A stretch of DNA of 64,000 nt from an uncultured Paracoccaceae bacterium (GCA_947502145.1 CANMYO010000002.1:806001-870000), one strand, 5' to 3'. Positions 10,505 to 20,627 are shown, numbered from the stretch's first letter. Made by a program: numbers and translations. The notes: generated by a model not told the origin, from the sequence alone.

Positions 10505-10536
10505 GCAAGCAAGTGGCGGCAAAATGGCTTGCTTGC
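10505..10536. promoter_or_regulatory. 9-bp inverted repeat in the pdxH/fabI divergent region
   Basis: GCAAGCAAG (10505-10513) and CTTGCTTGC (10528-10536) form a perfect 9-bp inverted repeat around a 14-base spacer. It lies 55 bases upstream of the pdxH start and 62 bases upstream of the fabI start. It could be an operator or a stem-loop; no T-run follows on either strand, so a terminator is unlikely. Confidence 0.4.
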
Positions 10537-10598
10537 CGGGGATTGGGCTTTGGCCTAAACCCAACGGTAAAACCATGCTTGGTCATAAGGAGAATACC

Positions 10599-11405
10599 AT
10601 GACATCAGAGATTATGGCCGGAAAACGGGGCCTGATCATGGGCCTGGCAAATGACAAATCCATCGCCTGGGGCATCGCCAAGGCCTGCGGCGAAGCGGGC
10701 GCGGAACTTGCGTTTTCCTATCAGGGCGAAGCGCTGAAAAAGCGGGTTGGCCCGCTGGCGGAATCGCTGGGCTCTGACATTGTTCTGCCCTGCGATGTTG
10801 CCGACATGGACAGCGTAGACGCCATGTTTTCAACGCTGGAAGAGAAATGGGGCAAGCTGGACTTTGTCGTGCACGCGATCGGGTTTTCGGACAAATCCGA
10901 ACTGCGCGGGCGCTATGTCGACACCAGTCGCCAGAATTTCCTCACCTCGATGGACATCTCGGTCTATTCGTTTACCGCGGTGGTCAACCGGGCGGAAAAG
11001 ATGATGAACGAAGGCGGCTCATGCCTGACGCTGACTTACTACGGTGCAGAACGGGTCATGCCCCACTATAACGTCATGGGCGTGTGCAAGGCCGCACTCG
11101 AAGCCTCTGTGCGGTATCTTGCCGAAGATCTTGGCAAGGACGGGATCCGCGTCAATGCAATTTCCGCCGGTCCGATCAAGACACTCGCCGCATCCGGCAT
11201 TGGCGATTTCCGCTATATCCTGAAATGGAACGAATATAATTCGCCGCTGCGCCGCACCGTCACGATCGAGGATGTGGGCAAATCGGCGCTTTATCTGCTG
11301 TCCGACCTGGGCTCTGGCACGACGGGTGAGGTGCTGCACGTTGATGCGGGCTACCATGTTGTCGGCATGAAAGCCGTGGATGCCCCCGATATCACCAAGG
11401 AATAG
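10599..11405 (+). CDS. fabI: enoyl-[acyl-carrier-protein] reductase (NADH)
   Basis: Enzyme of 268 aa for the last step of fatty acid elongation, target of triclosan-type inhibitors. Start ATG at 10599 has a clear AAGGAG ribosome binding site. The nucleotide loop GLANDKSIAWG is at residues 15-25. The catalytic pair is Tyr157 and Lys164 (YNVMGVCK), in the FabI-type Y-x6-K spacing. A downstream LysE gene starts 4 bases after the stop, suggesting cotranscription. Other enoyl reductase families (FabK, FabV) do not fit these motifs. Confidence 0.96.
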   Translation: MTSEIMAGKRGLIMGLANDKSIAWGIAKACGEAGAELAFSYQGEALKKRVGPLAESLGSDIVLPCDVADMDSVDAMFSTLEEKWGKLDFVVHAIGFSDKSELRGRYVDTSRQNFLTSMDISVYSFTAVVNRAEKMMNEGGSCLTLTYYGAERVMPHYNVMGVCKAALEASVRYLAEDLGKDGIRVNAISAGPIKTLAASGIGDFRYILKWNEYNSPLRRTVTIEDVGKSALYLLSDLGSGTTGEVLHVDAGYHVVGMKAVDAPDITKE

Positions 11406-11409
11406 GCCG

Positions 11410-12018
11410 ATGGCGCTCGCGGATTACATCGCCTTTTGTACAATGATCCTGGTGGCCCTGGCCAGTCCGGGCCCTGCATTTCTGGTGATCCTGCGCGCGG
11501 CATTGGGCCGCGGACGCCGCGCGGGGCTGATGGTGGGTCTGGGCCTTGCCACGATGGCGACCACATGGACCGCCTTGGCGCTTTTGGGTCTTGGAGCGCT
11601 GTTTGCCGCTGTGCCGGTGTTGTGGCTGGTGCTGAAAATGGGCGGCGCGCTCTACCTGATCTGGCTGGCCTTTAGGATCTGGCGCACCGCTGACAAACCG
11701 CTGCCCCTGCAACCCCAAGGCGGAATGGGCGATTTTGCGACCGGGTTTTTGTCCAACCTCGCCAACCCCAAGGCGGTGCTGTTTATCGCCGCTATTTTCG
11801 CCACCCTGCTGCCAGAGGCGCTTTCGCTGCGCGAATCCGTGCAAGTCGTCTCGCTGCACTTCGCTCTTGAGATTTGCTTTTACACGCTTTTGACCTTTGG
11901 CATGACGGCCCAACCGGTGCGCCGGCGCTATTTGGCCGCCAAGCGAATGATCGACCGGATCGCGGCCCTTTGCCTTGCCGGTTTTGCCGGACGTCTGTTG
12001 GTGGGGGTCGCACGGTGA
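11410..12018 (+). CDS. LysE family translocator (first copy)
   Basis: Membrane protein of 202 aa. Start ATG 11410 follows the fabI stop by 4 bases. The N-terminal helix has the LysE/RhtB hallmark ASPGPAFLVILRAALGRGRRAG, followed by a helix in GLGLATMATTWTALALLGL. A later NPKAVLFIAAIF segment is also typical. Five to six transmembrane helices are expected. Family members export amino acids or their analogues; the substrate cannot be assigned. The stop overlaps the next LysE gene start by four bases (GTGA), so the two may form a paired exporter. Confidence 0.85.
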   Translation: MALADYIAFCTMILVALASPGPAFLVILRAALGRGRRAGLMVGLGLATMATTWTALALLGLGALFAAVPVLWLVLKMGGALYLIWLAFRIWRTADKPLPLQPQGGMGDFATGFLSNLANPKAVLFIAAIFATLLPEALSLRESVQVVSLHFALEICFYTLLTFGMTAQPVRRRYLAAKRMIDRIAALCLAGFAGRLLVGVAR

Positions 12019-12644
12019 CACTGGCGGCAATTGCCCGTGTGGTGCTGATCCACCTCGCCGCGGCAATCAGTCCCGGCCCGTCGTTTGTCGTGGCTCCGCG
12101 GGTCGGCGCGGCAGAGGGGTTTCGCATCGCGGCGGCCCTCGCATTGGGCTTTGGGCTGGGTGCGGTGCTTTGGGCTACGGCTGCGCTGGCGGGAGTTGCG
12201 CTCTTGTTTGAACTGGTGCCTGCGCTTTTCACCGCGATGAAACTGCAGGGTGCGGCCTTTCTGATCTTTATCGCCGTGATGATGTGGCGCCACGCCAACG
12301 CACCGCTGGCCCAACCGAAGACCACAACCGCGCCCCGCACGATCAGGGGGGCTGTGCGCTTGGGGTTCCTGACCCTTGCCACCAACCCCAAGCCCGCAAT
12401 CTTCTTTGGTGCGGTCTTTGTCGGGCTGGTGCCTGCCGACACCACGCTTGGATGGAAACTGGCGATCATCGCCGCCGTTTTCGCCAATGGAACACTGTGG
12501 TATCTGGCCGTCGCGCCTGTGTTTTCTCTGCCCCGTGCCCGCATCGCCTATATCATCGCAAAGACGTGGTTCGACCGCAGCTTTGGCACCCTCATTGCCC
12601 TCTTTGGGCGCAATACCGTTACCATCCGAAAGGCTATGCAATGA
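12015..12644 (+). CDS. LysE family translocator (second copy)
   Basis: Membrane protein of 209 aa with GTG start at 12015, overlapping the previous LysE gene by four bases. The hallmark [21 protein letters not shown] is in the first helix and [19 protein letters not shown] in the C-terminal half. It is the same family as the upstream neighbour but clearly diverged from it, so it is not a recent tandem duplication. The stop overlaps the gpt start by four bases (ATGA), giving a fabI-lysE-lysE-gpt run. Substrate unknown. Confidence 0.82.
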   Translation: MTLAAIARVVLIHLAAAISPGPSFVVAPRVGAAEGFRIAAALALGFGLGAVLWATAALAGVALLFELVPALFTAMKLQGAAFLIFIAVMMWRHANAPLAQPKTTTAPRTIRGAVRLGFLTLATNPKPAIFFGAVFVGLVPADTTLGWKLAIIAAVFANGTLWYLAVAPVFSLPRARIAYIIAKTWFDRSFGTLIALFGRNTVTIRKAMQ

Positions 12645-13159
12645 CCGACCGCCTGCCGCACGAAAAAGGCTTTCACATCTCTTGGGATCAAATCCACCGC
12701 GACAGCCGTGCACTGGCCTGGCGTCTGGACGGACGCGGGCCCGATGATGGCGCATGGAAAGCCGTTGTGGCGATCACCCGTGGTGGCATGGCCCCGGCGA
12801 TGATCGTGGCGCGCGAACTTGATATCCGCACCGTGGATACGATTTCGGTGATGTCCTATTATTCCGGCGGCGGCAAAGCCGATCAGCGCCGCGATGCCAA
12901 GGTGCTGAAATCTCCCGACGCCGAGATCATGGGCGACGGGACCGGTGTGCTGATCCTTGATGACCTCGTGGACAGCGGCAAGACGCTGGAACTGGTGCGC
13001 AAACTTTACCCCAAGGCGCATTTTGCCACCGTTTACGCCAAGCCCGCAGGCGAACCGCAGGTTGATACCTTTATTACCGGCGTCAGTCAGGACACCTGGA
13101 TCTTTTTTCCCTGGGATATGGCGCTGCAATACGTCGAACCCTATCGCGGCAAGGATTGA
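12641..13159 (+). CDS. gpt: xanthine phosphoribosyltransferase
   Basis: Purine salvage enzyme of 172 aa that transfers phosphoribose from PRPP to xanthine or guanine. The PRPP-binding motif [16 protein letters not shown] is at residues 102-117. The N-terminal [25 protein letters not shown] region and TRGGMAPA loop match Gpt rather than Hpt. Start ATG 12641 overlaps the upstream stop by four bases. A membrane-associated homotetramer in enteric bacteria; location here not predicted. Confidence 0.92.
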   Translation: MTDRLPHEKGFHISWDQIHRDSRALAWRLDGRGPDDGAWKAVVAITRGGMAPAMIVARELDIRTVDTISVMSYYSGGGKADQRRDAKVLKSPDAEIMGDGTGVLILDDLVDSGKTLELVRKLYPKAHFATVYAKPAGEPQVDTFITGVSQDTWIFFPWDMALQYVEPYRGKD

Positions 13160-13192
13160 CCCCCGCCGCCGCGCGATCTGATTGGACCGAAG

Positions 13193-14362
13193 ATGAGCCG
13201 CACAACAGCGACCTTTGCCCCGCCCGTCATGGAAGCACGCCGCTGGCTTGACGGCGTCACCCATCCAGCCGACCGGCCCTTGCTGAACGTCAGTCAGGCG
13301 GCGCCGGTTGATCCGCCCCCCGCGGCGCTGCGCGAGGCGATGGCGCAGATTGTGCGCGACGACGCTGAGGCCCATCTTTATGGTCCCGTGCTGGGCCTGC
13401 CCGCGCTGCGCAGTCAGGTGGCAGAGACTTTCAGCGCGGCCTATGGCGGGGTGATCTCGGCGGATCACGTGGCAATCACCTCGGGCTGCAATCAGGCGTT
13501 TGCCGCGGCCATTGCCGGGCTTTGCAATGAAGGTGACAATGTCATTCTGCCAACGCCCTATTATTTCAACCACGCCATGTGGCTGGACATGACGGGAGTG
13601 GAAACCCGTGCCTTGCCAGCGGGTCCGGGGTTGATCCCGCAGGTCTCGGCGGCGGCGGCGCTGATCTCCGACACCACGCGCGCGATTGCGCTGGTCAGCC
13701 CCAACAATCCCGGCGGCGTGGAATATCCGGCGTCTGTGCTGGCCGCGTTCCGCGATCTTTGCCGCGCCCGCGGCATCGCGCTGATTGTTGACGAAACCTA
13801 CCGCGATTTTGACAGCCGCAGCGGCGCGCCACACGCCCTGTTCTCTGATCCCGCATGGGATGATACCCTGATCCAGCTCTATTCCTTTTCAAAGGCCTAC
13901 CGCCTGACCGGCCACCGCGTCGGTGCGGTCTGTGCCAGCCCTGCCCGGCTGGCCGAGATGGAAAAGTTCCTTGATACGGTGACGATCTGCCCCAATCAGC
14001 TTGGCCAACGTGCAGCGCTGTGGGGGATGCAGAACCTGGCTGACTGGCTTGCCGGTGAGCGGCAGGAAATCCTTGACCGGCGCGCCGCAATCAATGCGCA
14101 TTTCCCCAAGTTGGCCGCGCAGGGCTGGACGCTCTTGGGCGTCGGGGCCTATTTTGCCTACCTGCAACATCCGTTTGATCTGCCCTCTGACCGGCTGGCG
14201 CAACGTCTGGTAAAGGACGCCAGTGTGCTCTGCCTGCCCGGCACCATGTTCCGCCCGGATGACGACCCGGCGGGTGCGCGCGAATTGCGGATCGCATTTG
14301 CTAATATTGATCGGTCTGGTGTGGCAGAACTCTTTGACCGACTGGCCCGGTTTCAACCCTAA
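13193..14362 (+). CDS. class I/II pyridoxal-phosphate aminotransferase
   Basis: PLP enzyme of 389 aa, fold type I. The PLP-binding Lys234 lies in SFSKAYRLTGHRVG, with SPNNPGG at 169-175 and VDETY at 199-203, and the arginine for the substrate carboxylate is expected in the C-terminal ELRIAFAN. The specific amino acid is not decided by these motifs. It begins 33 bases after gpt, so it may be part of the same transcript. Aspartate/aromatic-type transaminase is the broad guess. Confidence 0.85.
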   Translation: MSRTTATFAPPVMEARRWLDGVTHPADRPLLNVSQAAPVDPPPAALREAMAQIVRDDAEAHLYGPVLGLPALRSQVAETFSAAYGGVISADHVAITSGCNQAFAAAIAGLCNEGDNVILPTPYYFNHAMWLDMTGVETRALPAGPGLIPQVSAAAALISDTTRAIALVSPNNPGGVEYPASVLAAFRDLCRARGIALIVDETYRDFDSRSGAPHALFSDPAWDDTLIQLYSFSKAYRLTGHRVGAVCASPARLAEMEKFLDTVTICPNQLGQRAALWGMQNLADWLAGERQEILDRRAAINAHFPKLAAQGWTLLGVGAYFAYLQHPFDLPSDRLAQRLVKDASVLCLPGTMFRPDDDPAGARELRIAFANIDRSGVAELFDRLARFQP

Positions 14363-14434
14363 GGCTTGCACCCGACGCGCCCCTTCCATACACATCTCAA
14401 AACCCCGTTCAGCGGCATAAAAAGGACCGTCCCA

Positions 14435-16276
14435 ATGGCCGATAAGACACGCAAAAATCCCTTTATCTGGATTATACTTGGCCTGTGCTGCATCGGGCTT
14501 TTGGGTTTTGGCGCTGGCGGTCTGGGCGGCAACACCCGCAGCCTGGGCACCGTTGGTGACAAAGAGGTGATGATCAACGACTACCGCGACGCGCTGAACA
14601 CCCAGATCCGCGCCTACGAAGGAGAGGTCAACCGCCGCATCACGATGCAGGAGGCCCGTGAAAGGGGCCTTGATCAAGCCGCGCTGAGCATTCTGGTCCT
14701 GCAACGCACATTGGACAACGAAGCCGCAGAGCTTGGCATTTCCGTCGGCGACGAACGGGTCCGCGATGCTGTGACGGCCCGGCCCGCCTTTGCCAACCTG
14801 TCCGGCGAATTTGACCGCGAGGTCTATCGTGACCGCCTGCAACGGCGCGGCCAGTCCGAGGCCGAGTTTGAAACCGCCATCCGCGATGAAACAGCCCGCA
14901 ACCTGCTGCAGGCGGCGGTGGTGGGCGGTGTCCCGGCCCCATCCCCGCTGGTGGATGCGATTGTGCAGTTTGACGCCGAAACCCGCGATGTGACATTTGC
15001 CAATGTCTCTGCCGATGACCTGACCGCCCCCCTGCCCGGCCCCACCGATGAGGACCTGCAGGCCTTTTACGAAGCCAACCCCGCGCTGTTCACCGCCCCC
15101 GAGGCCCGCGACATCAGCTACGCCTGGGTCACGCCCGAGATGATACAGGATCAGGTCAATGTCGCGGACGACGCGGTGCGCGCGCTTTATGACGACCGCA
15201 TTGCCACTTTTGTCAGCCCGGAACGGCGTCTGGTTGAACGGCTGATCTTTGCAGACGCGGCCGCAGCGAATGCCGCGATTGCGCAGATCGACGTGGACGC
15301 GCTGTCCTTTGATGCGCTGGTCGCTGATCGCGGGCTTGCGCTTTCTGATGTGGATATGGGCGACGTCAGCGAAGACCAGTTGGGGGCCGCGGGCGAGGCT
15401 GTTTTTGCCGCCTCCCCCGGTGACGTCGTGGGACCATTTGAAACGGACTTTGGCCCGGCTCTGTTCCGGATGAATGCGGTGCTTGCAGCGCAGGAGATCA
15501 CCTTCGAAGAGGCCGCGACCGATCTGCGCCTTGAACTGGGTGCGGCGCAGGCGCGGCAGGTGATTGCTGCCAGCGCAGAAACCATCAATGACCTGTTGGC
15601 CGGTGGCGCCACGCTCGAGGATCTGGCCGAACGCACTGACCTCACGCTGGGCCAGATTGCATGGACTCCCGGCAGTACCGATGGCCCTGCGGCCTATGAT
15701 TCCTTCCGCGCCGCTGCCGCCAGTGCAGAGCAAGGCGCATTTCCCAGCCTGGAAGAACTTGAAGACGGCGGGCTTTTTGTGCTGCGTCTGGATGGGGTGG
15801 CACCCCCCGCCCTGCGCCCCTTTGCAGAGGTGCGCGAAGATGTCGCACGCGCCTGGAGCGCAGAGACGGCCCGCAAGGCGGTGATGGCGCTGGCCGAAGA
15901 TTTCGCAAGCCAGATCAGCCCGCTCACCGGCTTTGATACCCTCGGCCTGACCCCGGTTGAGGCGGACCAGCTGACCCGCCGCACCTTTACCGAAGACACC
16001 CCCGAAACCTTCCTCGCTGCGGTCTACGACATGGAGGTGGGCGAGGTGCGGGTTCTAGAAAATGGCGACCGGGCGCTGATCCTGCGTCTGGACCGCACCA
16101 CGCCACCCGACACGACAAATGCCGCGACAGCGGCGCAGATCGACGCCTTTGGGCAGCAAATGGCGCAGGGTATTGCACGGGACATGTTTGCCGCTTTTGC
16201 AGAATCGCTGCGGGTGCGCACTGATGTTCAAATCAACCAAGCCACCGTTGATGCGGTGAATGCACAGCTGCAATAA
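14435..16276 (+). CDS. ppiD: peptidylprolyl isomerase / periplasmic folding chaperone
   Basis: Protein of 613 aa anchored by one N-terminal transmembrane helix (about residues 9-30, FIWIILGLCCIGLLGFGAGG). The SurA N-terminal-like chaperone region follows (roughly 40-190), then a parvulin-type region in the middle (ERRLVERLIF ... VGPFETDFGPALFRM), and a second, degenerate C-terminal half. This is the PpiD architecture for inner-membrane-tethered folding of exported proteins. Start at 14435 is preferred over the upstream extension, giving the cytoplasmic MADKTRKNP head. trpE starts one base after its stop. Confidence 0.9.
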   Translation: MADKTRKNPFIWIILGLCCIGLLGFGAGGLGGNTRSLGTVGDKEVMINDYRDALNTQIRAYEGEVNRRITMQEARERGLDQAALSILVLQRTLDNEAAELGISVGDERVRDAVTARPAFANLSGEFDREVYRDRLQRRGQSEAEFETAIRDETARNLLQAAVVGGVPAPSPLVDAIVQFDAETRDVTFANVSADDLTAPLPGPTDEDLQAFYEANPALFTAPEARDISYAWVTPEMIQDQVNVADDAVRALYDDRIATFVSPERRLVERLIFADAAAANAAIAQIDVDALSFDALVADRGLALSDVDMGDVSEDQLGAAGEAVFAASPGDVVGPFETDFGPALFRMNAVLAAQEITFEEAATDLRLELGAAQARQVIAASAETINDLLAGGATLEDLAERTDLTLGQIAWTPGSTDGPAAYDSFRAAAASAEQGAFPSLEELEDGGLFVLRLDGVAPPALRPFAEVREDVARAWSAETARKAVMALAEDFASQISPLTGFDTLGLTPVEADQLTRRTFTEDTPETFLAAVYDMEVGEVRVLENGDRALILRLDRTTPPDTTNAATAAQIDAFGQQMAQGIARDMFAAFAESLRVRTDVQINQATVDAVNAQLQ

Positions 16277-16277
16277 G

Positions 16278-17786
16278 ATGGCGCTTCTTCCTGACTTTGA
16301 CGCCTTTGCCGCCCGCTACGATGCGGGTGAAAATCAGGTGGTTTACAGCCGCGTCGCCGCTGATCTGGATACTCCTGTGTCACTGATGCTCAAGCTGGGG
16401 GATGCGGGGCGCAACACCTTCATGCTGGAAAGTGTGACCGGTGGCGAAGTGCGCGGCCGCTATTCCATGGTTGGCATGAACCCCGATCTGATCTGGGAAT
16501 GCCGCGGCACCACCAGCCGGGTCAATCGCTCTGCCCGGTTTGACGACAGCGCCTTTGAAGACGCCGGCACCGACCCGCTGACCACGCTGCGCGCCCTGAT
16601 CGCAGAAAGCCGGATCAACCTGCCTGCCGATCTGCCCGGTGGGGCCGCGGGCCTGTTCGGCTATCTTGGCTATGACATGATCCGACTGGTCGAACATCTT
16701 CCTGACATCAATCCCGACCCGTTGGCGCTGCCCGATGCAGTGATGCTGCGGCCCTCTGTGGTGGCGGTGCTGGATGGGGTCAAAGGAGACGTTATCCTTG
16801 TTGCTCCGGCCTGGGCCGCCTCCGGTCTTTCGGCACGGGCAGCCTACGCGCAAGCGGCAGAGCGTGTGATGGATGCCGAACGGGCACTGACCCGCGCCGT
16901 GCCCGATGCCCGCGTGCTGGCTGATCCGGCCCCTGTGGGCGCGCCACAATCCAATTTCACCCATCAGGGCTATCTGGACGCGGTGGAAAAGGCCAAGGAC
17001 TATATCAAGGCCGGTGACATCTTTCAGGTGGTGCCCTCACAACGCTGGACACAGGATTTCCGCGAACCGCCTTTTGCGCTTTACCGGTCCCTGCGCCGGA
17101 CCAACCCGTCACCCTTCATGTTCTATTTCAACTTCGGCGGTTTTCAGGTCATTGGCGCATCGCCCGAGATTCTCGTGCGGGTTTTTGGCAAAGAGGTGAC
17201 AATCCGCCCGATTGCAGGCACCCGCCCGCGCGGCGCCACCCCCGCCGAGGACAAGGCCAACGAAGACAGTCTGATGGCCGACGAAAAAGAGCTGGCCGAA
17301 CATCTGATGCTGCTTGATCTGGGGCGCAACGATACCGGCAAAGTGTCCAAGATCGGCACCGTGCACCCAACGGAACAATTCATCGTGGAACGCTACAGTC
17401 ATGTGATGCATATCGTGTCGAATGTCGTGGGTGAGCTTGCGGATGATCAGGATGCGCTCTCTGCCTTCTTTGCGGGGATGCCTGCCGGGACCGTCTCGGG
17501 TGCGCCCAAGGTGCGTGCGATGGAAATCATCGACGAACTCGAACCCGAGAAACGCGGCGTCTATGGCGGCGGCTGCGGTTACTTTTCGGCAAATGGCGAC
17601 ATGGACATGTGTATCGCGCTGCGCACCGCCGTGGTGCAGAATGAAAAACTCTATATCCAGGCCGGTGGCGGTGTCGTTTATGACAGCGACCCAGAGGCGG
17701 AGTATCAAGAGACCGTGCACAAATCCAACGCCATCCGCAAAGCGGCGGCAGATGCGGCGATGTTCAACCGCGACGGTAACCGCTAG
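16278..17786 (+). CDS. trpE: anthranilate synthase component I
   Basis: Enzyme of 502 aa that, with TrpG, converts chorismate to anthranilate. Family signatures include KAGDIFQVVPSQRW, NPSPFMFYFNF, RPIAGTRPRGATPAEDKANE, LGRNDTGKVSKIG, and GAPKVRAMEIIDELEPEKRGVYGGGCGY. Start ATG 16278 leaves a one-base gap after ppiD, so there is no room for a leader-peptide attenuator directly upstream. It is separated from trpG by a gene on the opposite strand. Confidence 0.97.
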   Translation: MALLPDFDAFAARYDAGENQVVYSRVAADLDTPVSLMLKLGDAGRNTFMLESVTGGEVRGRYSMVGMNPDLIWECRGTTSRVNRSARFDDSAFEDAGTDPLTTLRALIAESRINLPADLPGGAAGLFGYLGYDMIRLVEHLPDINPDPLALPDAVMLRPSVVAVLDGVKGDVILVAPAWAASGLSARAAYAQAAERVMDAERALTRAVPDARVLADPAPVGAPQSNFTHQGYLDAVEKAKDYIKAGDIFQVVPSQRWTQDFREPPFALYRSLRRTNPSPFMFYFNFGGFQVIGASPEILVRVFGKEVTIRPIAGTRPRGATPAEDKANEDSLMADEKELAEHLMLLDLGRNDTGKVSKIGTVHPTEQFIVERYSHVMHIVSNVVGELADDQDALSAFFAGMPAGTVSGAPKVRAMEIIDELEPEKRGVYGGGCGYFSANGDMDMCIALRTAVVQNEKLYIQAGGGVVYDSDPEAEYQETVHKSNAIRKAAADAAMFNRDGNR

Positions 17787-17956
17787 CGCAATTGTTTCGC
17801 AGGTTTCGCAGGCGCCATTTTGCGCCTGTCATGGTTAAGCACGCTGCATTAATCCCGCGATTCCCGTCGCACGTCTGCATCGGTTGTGCATGGGGTGTTG
17901 CAGGCTTGTGCCCCCGTTAACCTTTGCAAATTCAAGGGGTTAACCTTTGATTCGCG
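17787..17956. other. trpE / yibQ convergent intergenic region with 11-bp direct repeats
   Basis: The region between two convergent stops holds GTTAACCTTTG at 17916-17926 and again at 17939-17949, 23 bases apart. Upstream, TTTCGCAGG is repeated in tandem near 17795-17812. No clear terminator hairpin with a T-run was found. Confidence 0.4.
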
Positions 17957-19918
17957 CTACTGGGCGGTCAAAACCGCTGACAGGGGTGCCATCGCGACCT
18001 GGCCGGACTGGTTATCCTCGCCCCACTGGATCAGCGCCGTCATGGTATCGCCCCGCATCCGGGCCAGCAAGATAACACCGCTGTTCTGGCGCGCACGGAA
18101 CGCCGCATTGTCCAGGAACCGCGCGATGACCCGCGGCCCTTGTCCGTCGCCATCAAGGTCACGAAAGAAGGTCGCTGCAGGCACGCCGTTTGCTTCGGCA
18201 GCGCGAAGGCCCGTGTTCAACCCCCTGGAAACGCTCACAAAACCGCGCCCATCATCGGCCAGCGCCGCCATGGTCTGGGCACTGACTTCGCGGTTTGACT
18301 GCACGTCTCCGGCACCGGTGTCGATCAGGGCAACGGTCTCCGGCAAGGTCGCAAAGGCCGCCTCAAGCGTGATCGCAGCATCTGTCGCTGTGGCGCCCTG
18401 CGGCAGGCGCGCGGCGGCGGCGACCTCAATTCCTGCGGCGCGATATGCGGCCATGCGATCCGTCGCATTGGGCAAGGTCGGATCAACCACAACCGTCACC
18501 CCAAAGGCCAATTTCTGCAGGGCCGTTGGCCCGTCCGCGAAATCAGGATCATCAACAATAACCAATGACATCAATGGCTTGTCATCTTTATTGTCGAATG
18601 TTGCGGCATAGGCCTCTAGCGCTGGCGCGTTGGGATCAACGGGCGCGGCCGGTTCCGCGACCGGATCTGCAGGGGCCTCGTCTGTGCTGACGCCAATGCG
18701 CCGGATCGTCACCCCGCCGGTGCCTTGCGGCAAAGCGGAGTCTGACTGTGGCGTGTCAATGATGCTGACCACCACCGGTGTGGAATCCTCCGGGGGGGCT
18801 GCCGGTGCTGCCGGCGAGACATCTTCGGCGATAATAACGGGCGCATCATCCTGCGCCGGTGCAATCACATCCGGCACGGTTTCTTCAATTGATTCAACAG
18901 TTTCGACAAGGTCGGACGGCTCCGGCGTGATGGTCTCAATGGTGTCCGCGGGGTCTTCTGACGTGGCTTCGGGTGCGACGACGTCAGCCACTGCCGGGGC
19001 GGTCTCCGGGGCCTCAGCCACATCCGGCAGGGCCGCAGTCTCTGCCGCGGCAACCTCTGCGGTTTCGGGTGCGGCAATGTCTGCCACCTCTGGCGACCCT
19101 ACGGGCACCGCGTCCCCATCTTCTGGACTCGCGGTCTCGGCCATGGCTGGCTCTGCCATCACCTCGGCAGGTTCTTCTGCCGTTTCAACAGGTTCCGGGG
19201 TTTCGTCTACCGCTGTAACCGGCGCCACCACCTCTGCCGTGTCGTCCGTCAGAACCGCGACGCTATCGTCGTTCATCGTTGGCGCAGCTTCTTCGGGCGC
19301 TGGGGTGTCGGCCGTCTCCGGTGCAGCCTCAGCGGTCATCGCGCCCGGCTCTTCTGTGCTGGGTTCAACCGGGTCTGCCACCTCTGGCACCTCAGTGATC
19401 ACGACCTCAGCAACCACTGGGTCTTCGGTGTCAACAATGACCACAGTGGCACTTTCTTCCACAACAGTTGGTTCCGCCGGGGCGGTCTCGATCACCAATT
19501 CGCCTTCGCTGGCAGGGATTTGCGGCGCAATGGACTGCGGGTTCGGCAAAACGGGTTCAACGGTGACTGCCGCAAGCTTCGGCGCGTCGGCCTCGGTCGG
19601 GGCGGTCAGCGCAACACCCACTTCAGCCGCAGTCGGAGCATCCAGCGGTGTTGTGTCGGCCATTGGCAAAACGGGTTCGGCGACCGGCTCCGCAACGCGT
19701 GGCGCGGCACCCGCGTCGGTTGTTTCAAGATCAATAACGGGTTCTGGTGGCGTGGTCGGCTCCGGCGGCGTAACTGCGGCCGTAACCGGCGCATCGACTT
19801 GTGGGGCGGCTGGTGGAGTGTTGCCAGCCGGTTGCGGGCCCACCAATGATGCCGCCGTCAGGCCTGCGCCACCCAGCACAAATCCCCAAATGGTTCCGCG
19901 AATGACGCCTCGTGCCAC
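17957..19918 (-). CDS. divergent polysaccharide deacetylase (YibQ type) with long low-complexity region
   Basis: Protein of 653 aa. The N-terminus ([26 protein letters not shown]) is an uncleaved signal-anchor helix. About residues 30-430 are rich in Ala, Pro, Glu, Thr and Val with no fold evident, as expected for a periplasmic spacer. The last ~220 residues ([49 protein letters not shown]) match the divergent polysaccharide deacetylase family, whose catalytic status is uncertain. It lies inverted between trpE and trpG, so it is not on the trp transcript. Confidence 0.8.
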   Translation of the reverse strand: MARGVIRGTIWGFVLGGAGLTAASLVGPQPAGNTPPAAPQVDAPVTAAVTPPEPTTPPEPVIDLETTDAGAAPRVAEPVAEPVLPMADTTPLDAPTAAEVGVALTAPTEADAPKLAAVTVEPVLPNPQSIAPQIPASEGELVIETAPAEPTVVEESATVVIVDTEDPVVAEVVITEVPEVADPVEPSTEEPGAMTAEAAPETADTPAPEEAAPTMNDDSVAVLTDDTAEVVAPVTAVDETPEPVETAEEPAEVMAEPAMAETASPEDGDAVPVGSPEVADIAAPETAEVAAAETAALPDVAEAPETAPAVADVVAPEATSEDPADTIETITPEPSDLVETVESIEETVPDVIAPAQDDAPVIIAEDVSPAAPAAPPEDSTPVVVSIIDTPQSDSALPQGTGGVTIRRIGVSTDEAPADPVAEPAAPVDPNAPALEAYAATFDNKDDKPLMSLVIVDDPDFADGPTALQKLAFGVTVVVDPTLPNATDRMAAYRAAGIEVAAAARLPQGATATDAAITLEAAFATLPETVALIDTGAGDVQSNREVSAQTMAALADDGRGFVSVSRGLNTGLRAAEANGVPAATFFRDLDGDGQGPRVIARFLDNAAFRARQNSGVILLARMRGDTMTALIQWGEDNQSGQVAMAPLSAVLTAQ

Positions 19919-20045
19919 GGTGCCTGCCCTTTTTACCCACTGCCCGGCCTTGACGCTTTGCTACGCCTTGGCCCATGTATGGCGCAACTATACCGTGGCC
20001 TGCCCCGGAAACGGTAGCCCAAAATTCAAATCGGCGGTGCCCCGC

Positions 20046-20627
20046 ATGTTACTTCTGATCGATAACTACGACAGCTTCACCTACAATCTTGTTCACTACC
20101 TGGGTGAACTGGGCGCTGAAGTGGTCGTGAAACGCAACGATGCCCTTGATGTGCAGGCCGCCATGGCCCTGAAACCCGATGCCATCATGCTGTCGCCCGG
20201 CCCGTGTGATCCTGCCCAGGCCGGCATTTGCCTGGCCCTGACAGCCGCGGCCGCCGAGACGGGGATTCCACTTATGGGCGTCTGCCTTGGCCACCAGACG
20301 ATTGGTGAAAATTTTGGCGGCAAAGTGGTGCGCTGCCATGAAATTGTGCATGGAAAAATGGGGCAAGTGCAGCATACGGGCAAAGGTCTGTTCAAGGATC
20401 TGCCCAGCCCCTTTGCCGCAACCCGCTATCATTCGCTGGTTGTTGAGCGCGACACCCTGCCCGATTGCCTCGACATAACGGCAGAACTTGCGGATGGCAC
20501 GATCATGGGTCTGCAGCACAAGTCCCTGCCGATCCACGGGGTACAGTTCCATCCCGAAAGCATTTCTTCAGAACATGGACATAAGATGCTGCAGAACTTT
20601 CTGGATACCGTGAAGGTGTCCGCATGA
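20046..20627 (+). CDS. trpG: anthranilate synthase component II (glutamine amidotransferase)
   Basis: Class I glutamine amidotransferase of 193 aa that supplies ammonia to TrpE. Start ATG 20046 ([20 protein letters not shown]) matches the family. The oxyanion strand is MLSPGPCDP and the nucleophile Cys is in GVCLGHQ; the His-Glu pair is in GVQFHPESI. The open frame upstream is the antisense of yibQ and not coding. It overlaps trpD by four bases (ATGA). Upstream it shares a 127-base divergent region with yibQ. Confidence 0.97.
   Translation: MLLLIDNYDSFTYNLVHYLGELGAEVVVKRNDALDVQAAMALKPDAIMLSPGPCDPAQAGICLALTAAAAETGIPLMGVCLGHQTIGENFGGKVVRCHEIVHGKMGQVQHTGKGLFKDLPSPFAATRYHSLVVERDTLPDCLDITAELADGTIMGLQHKSLPIHGVQFHPESISSEHGHKMLQNFLDTVKVSA

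Noticed and set aside
11410-12644. Recent tandem duplication of LysE exporters
   Set aside because: Same family, but the two proteins differ too much for a recent duplicate.
12548-13834. 428-codon minus-strand frame opposite LysE, gpt and the aminotransferase
   Set aside because: Low-quality composition, overlaps three genes with clear motifs.
13889-15733. 614-codon minus-strand frame opposite the aminotransferase and ppiD
   Set aside because: High-GC shadow of two well-supported genes, no recognisable domain or start signal.
18630-20045. Long plus-strand reading frame over yibQ that runs in frame into trpG
   Set aside because: It is the reverse of the Ala/Pro/Glu-rich yibQ region (giving a Ser/Ala/Gly-rich product) and has no family similarity. 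trpG starts cleanly at 20046.
19919-20045. trp attenuator or leader peptide before trpG
   Set aside because: A TTGACG at 19950 lacks a good -10 and no Trp-rich leader peptide was seen.
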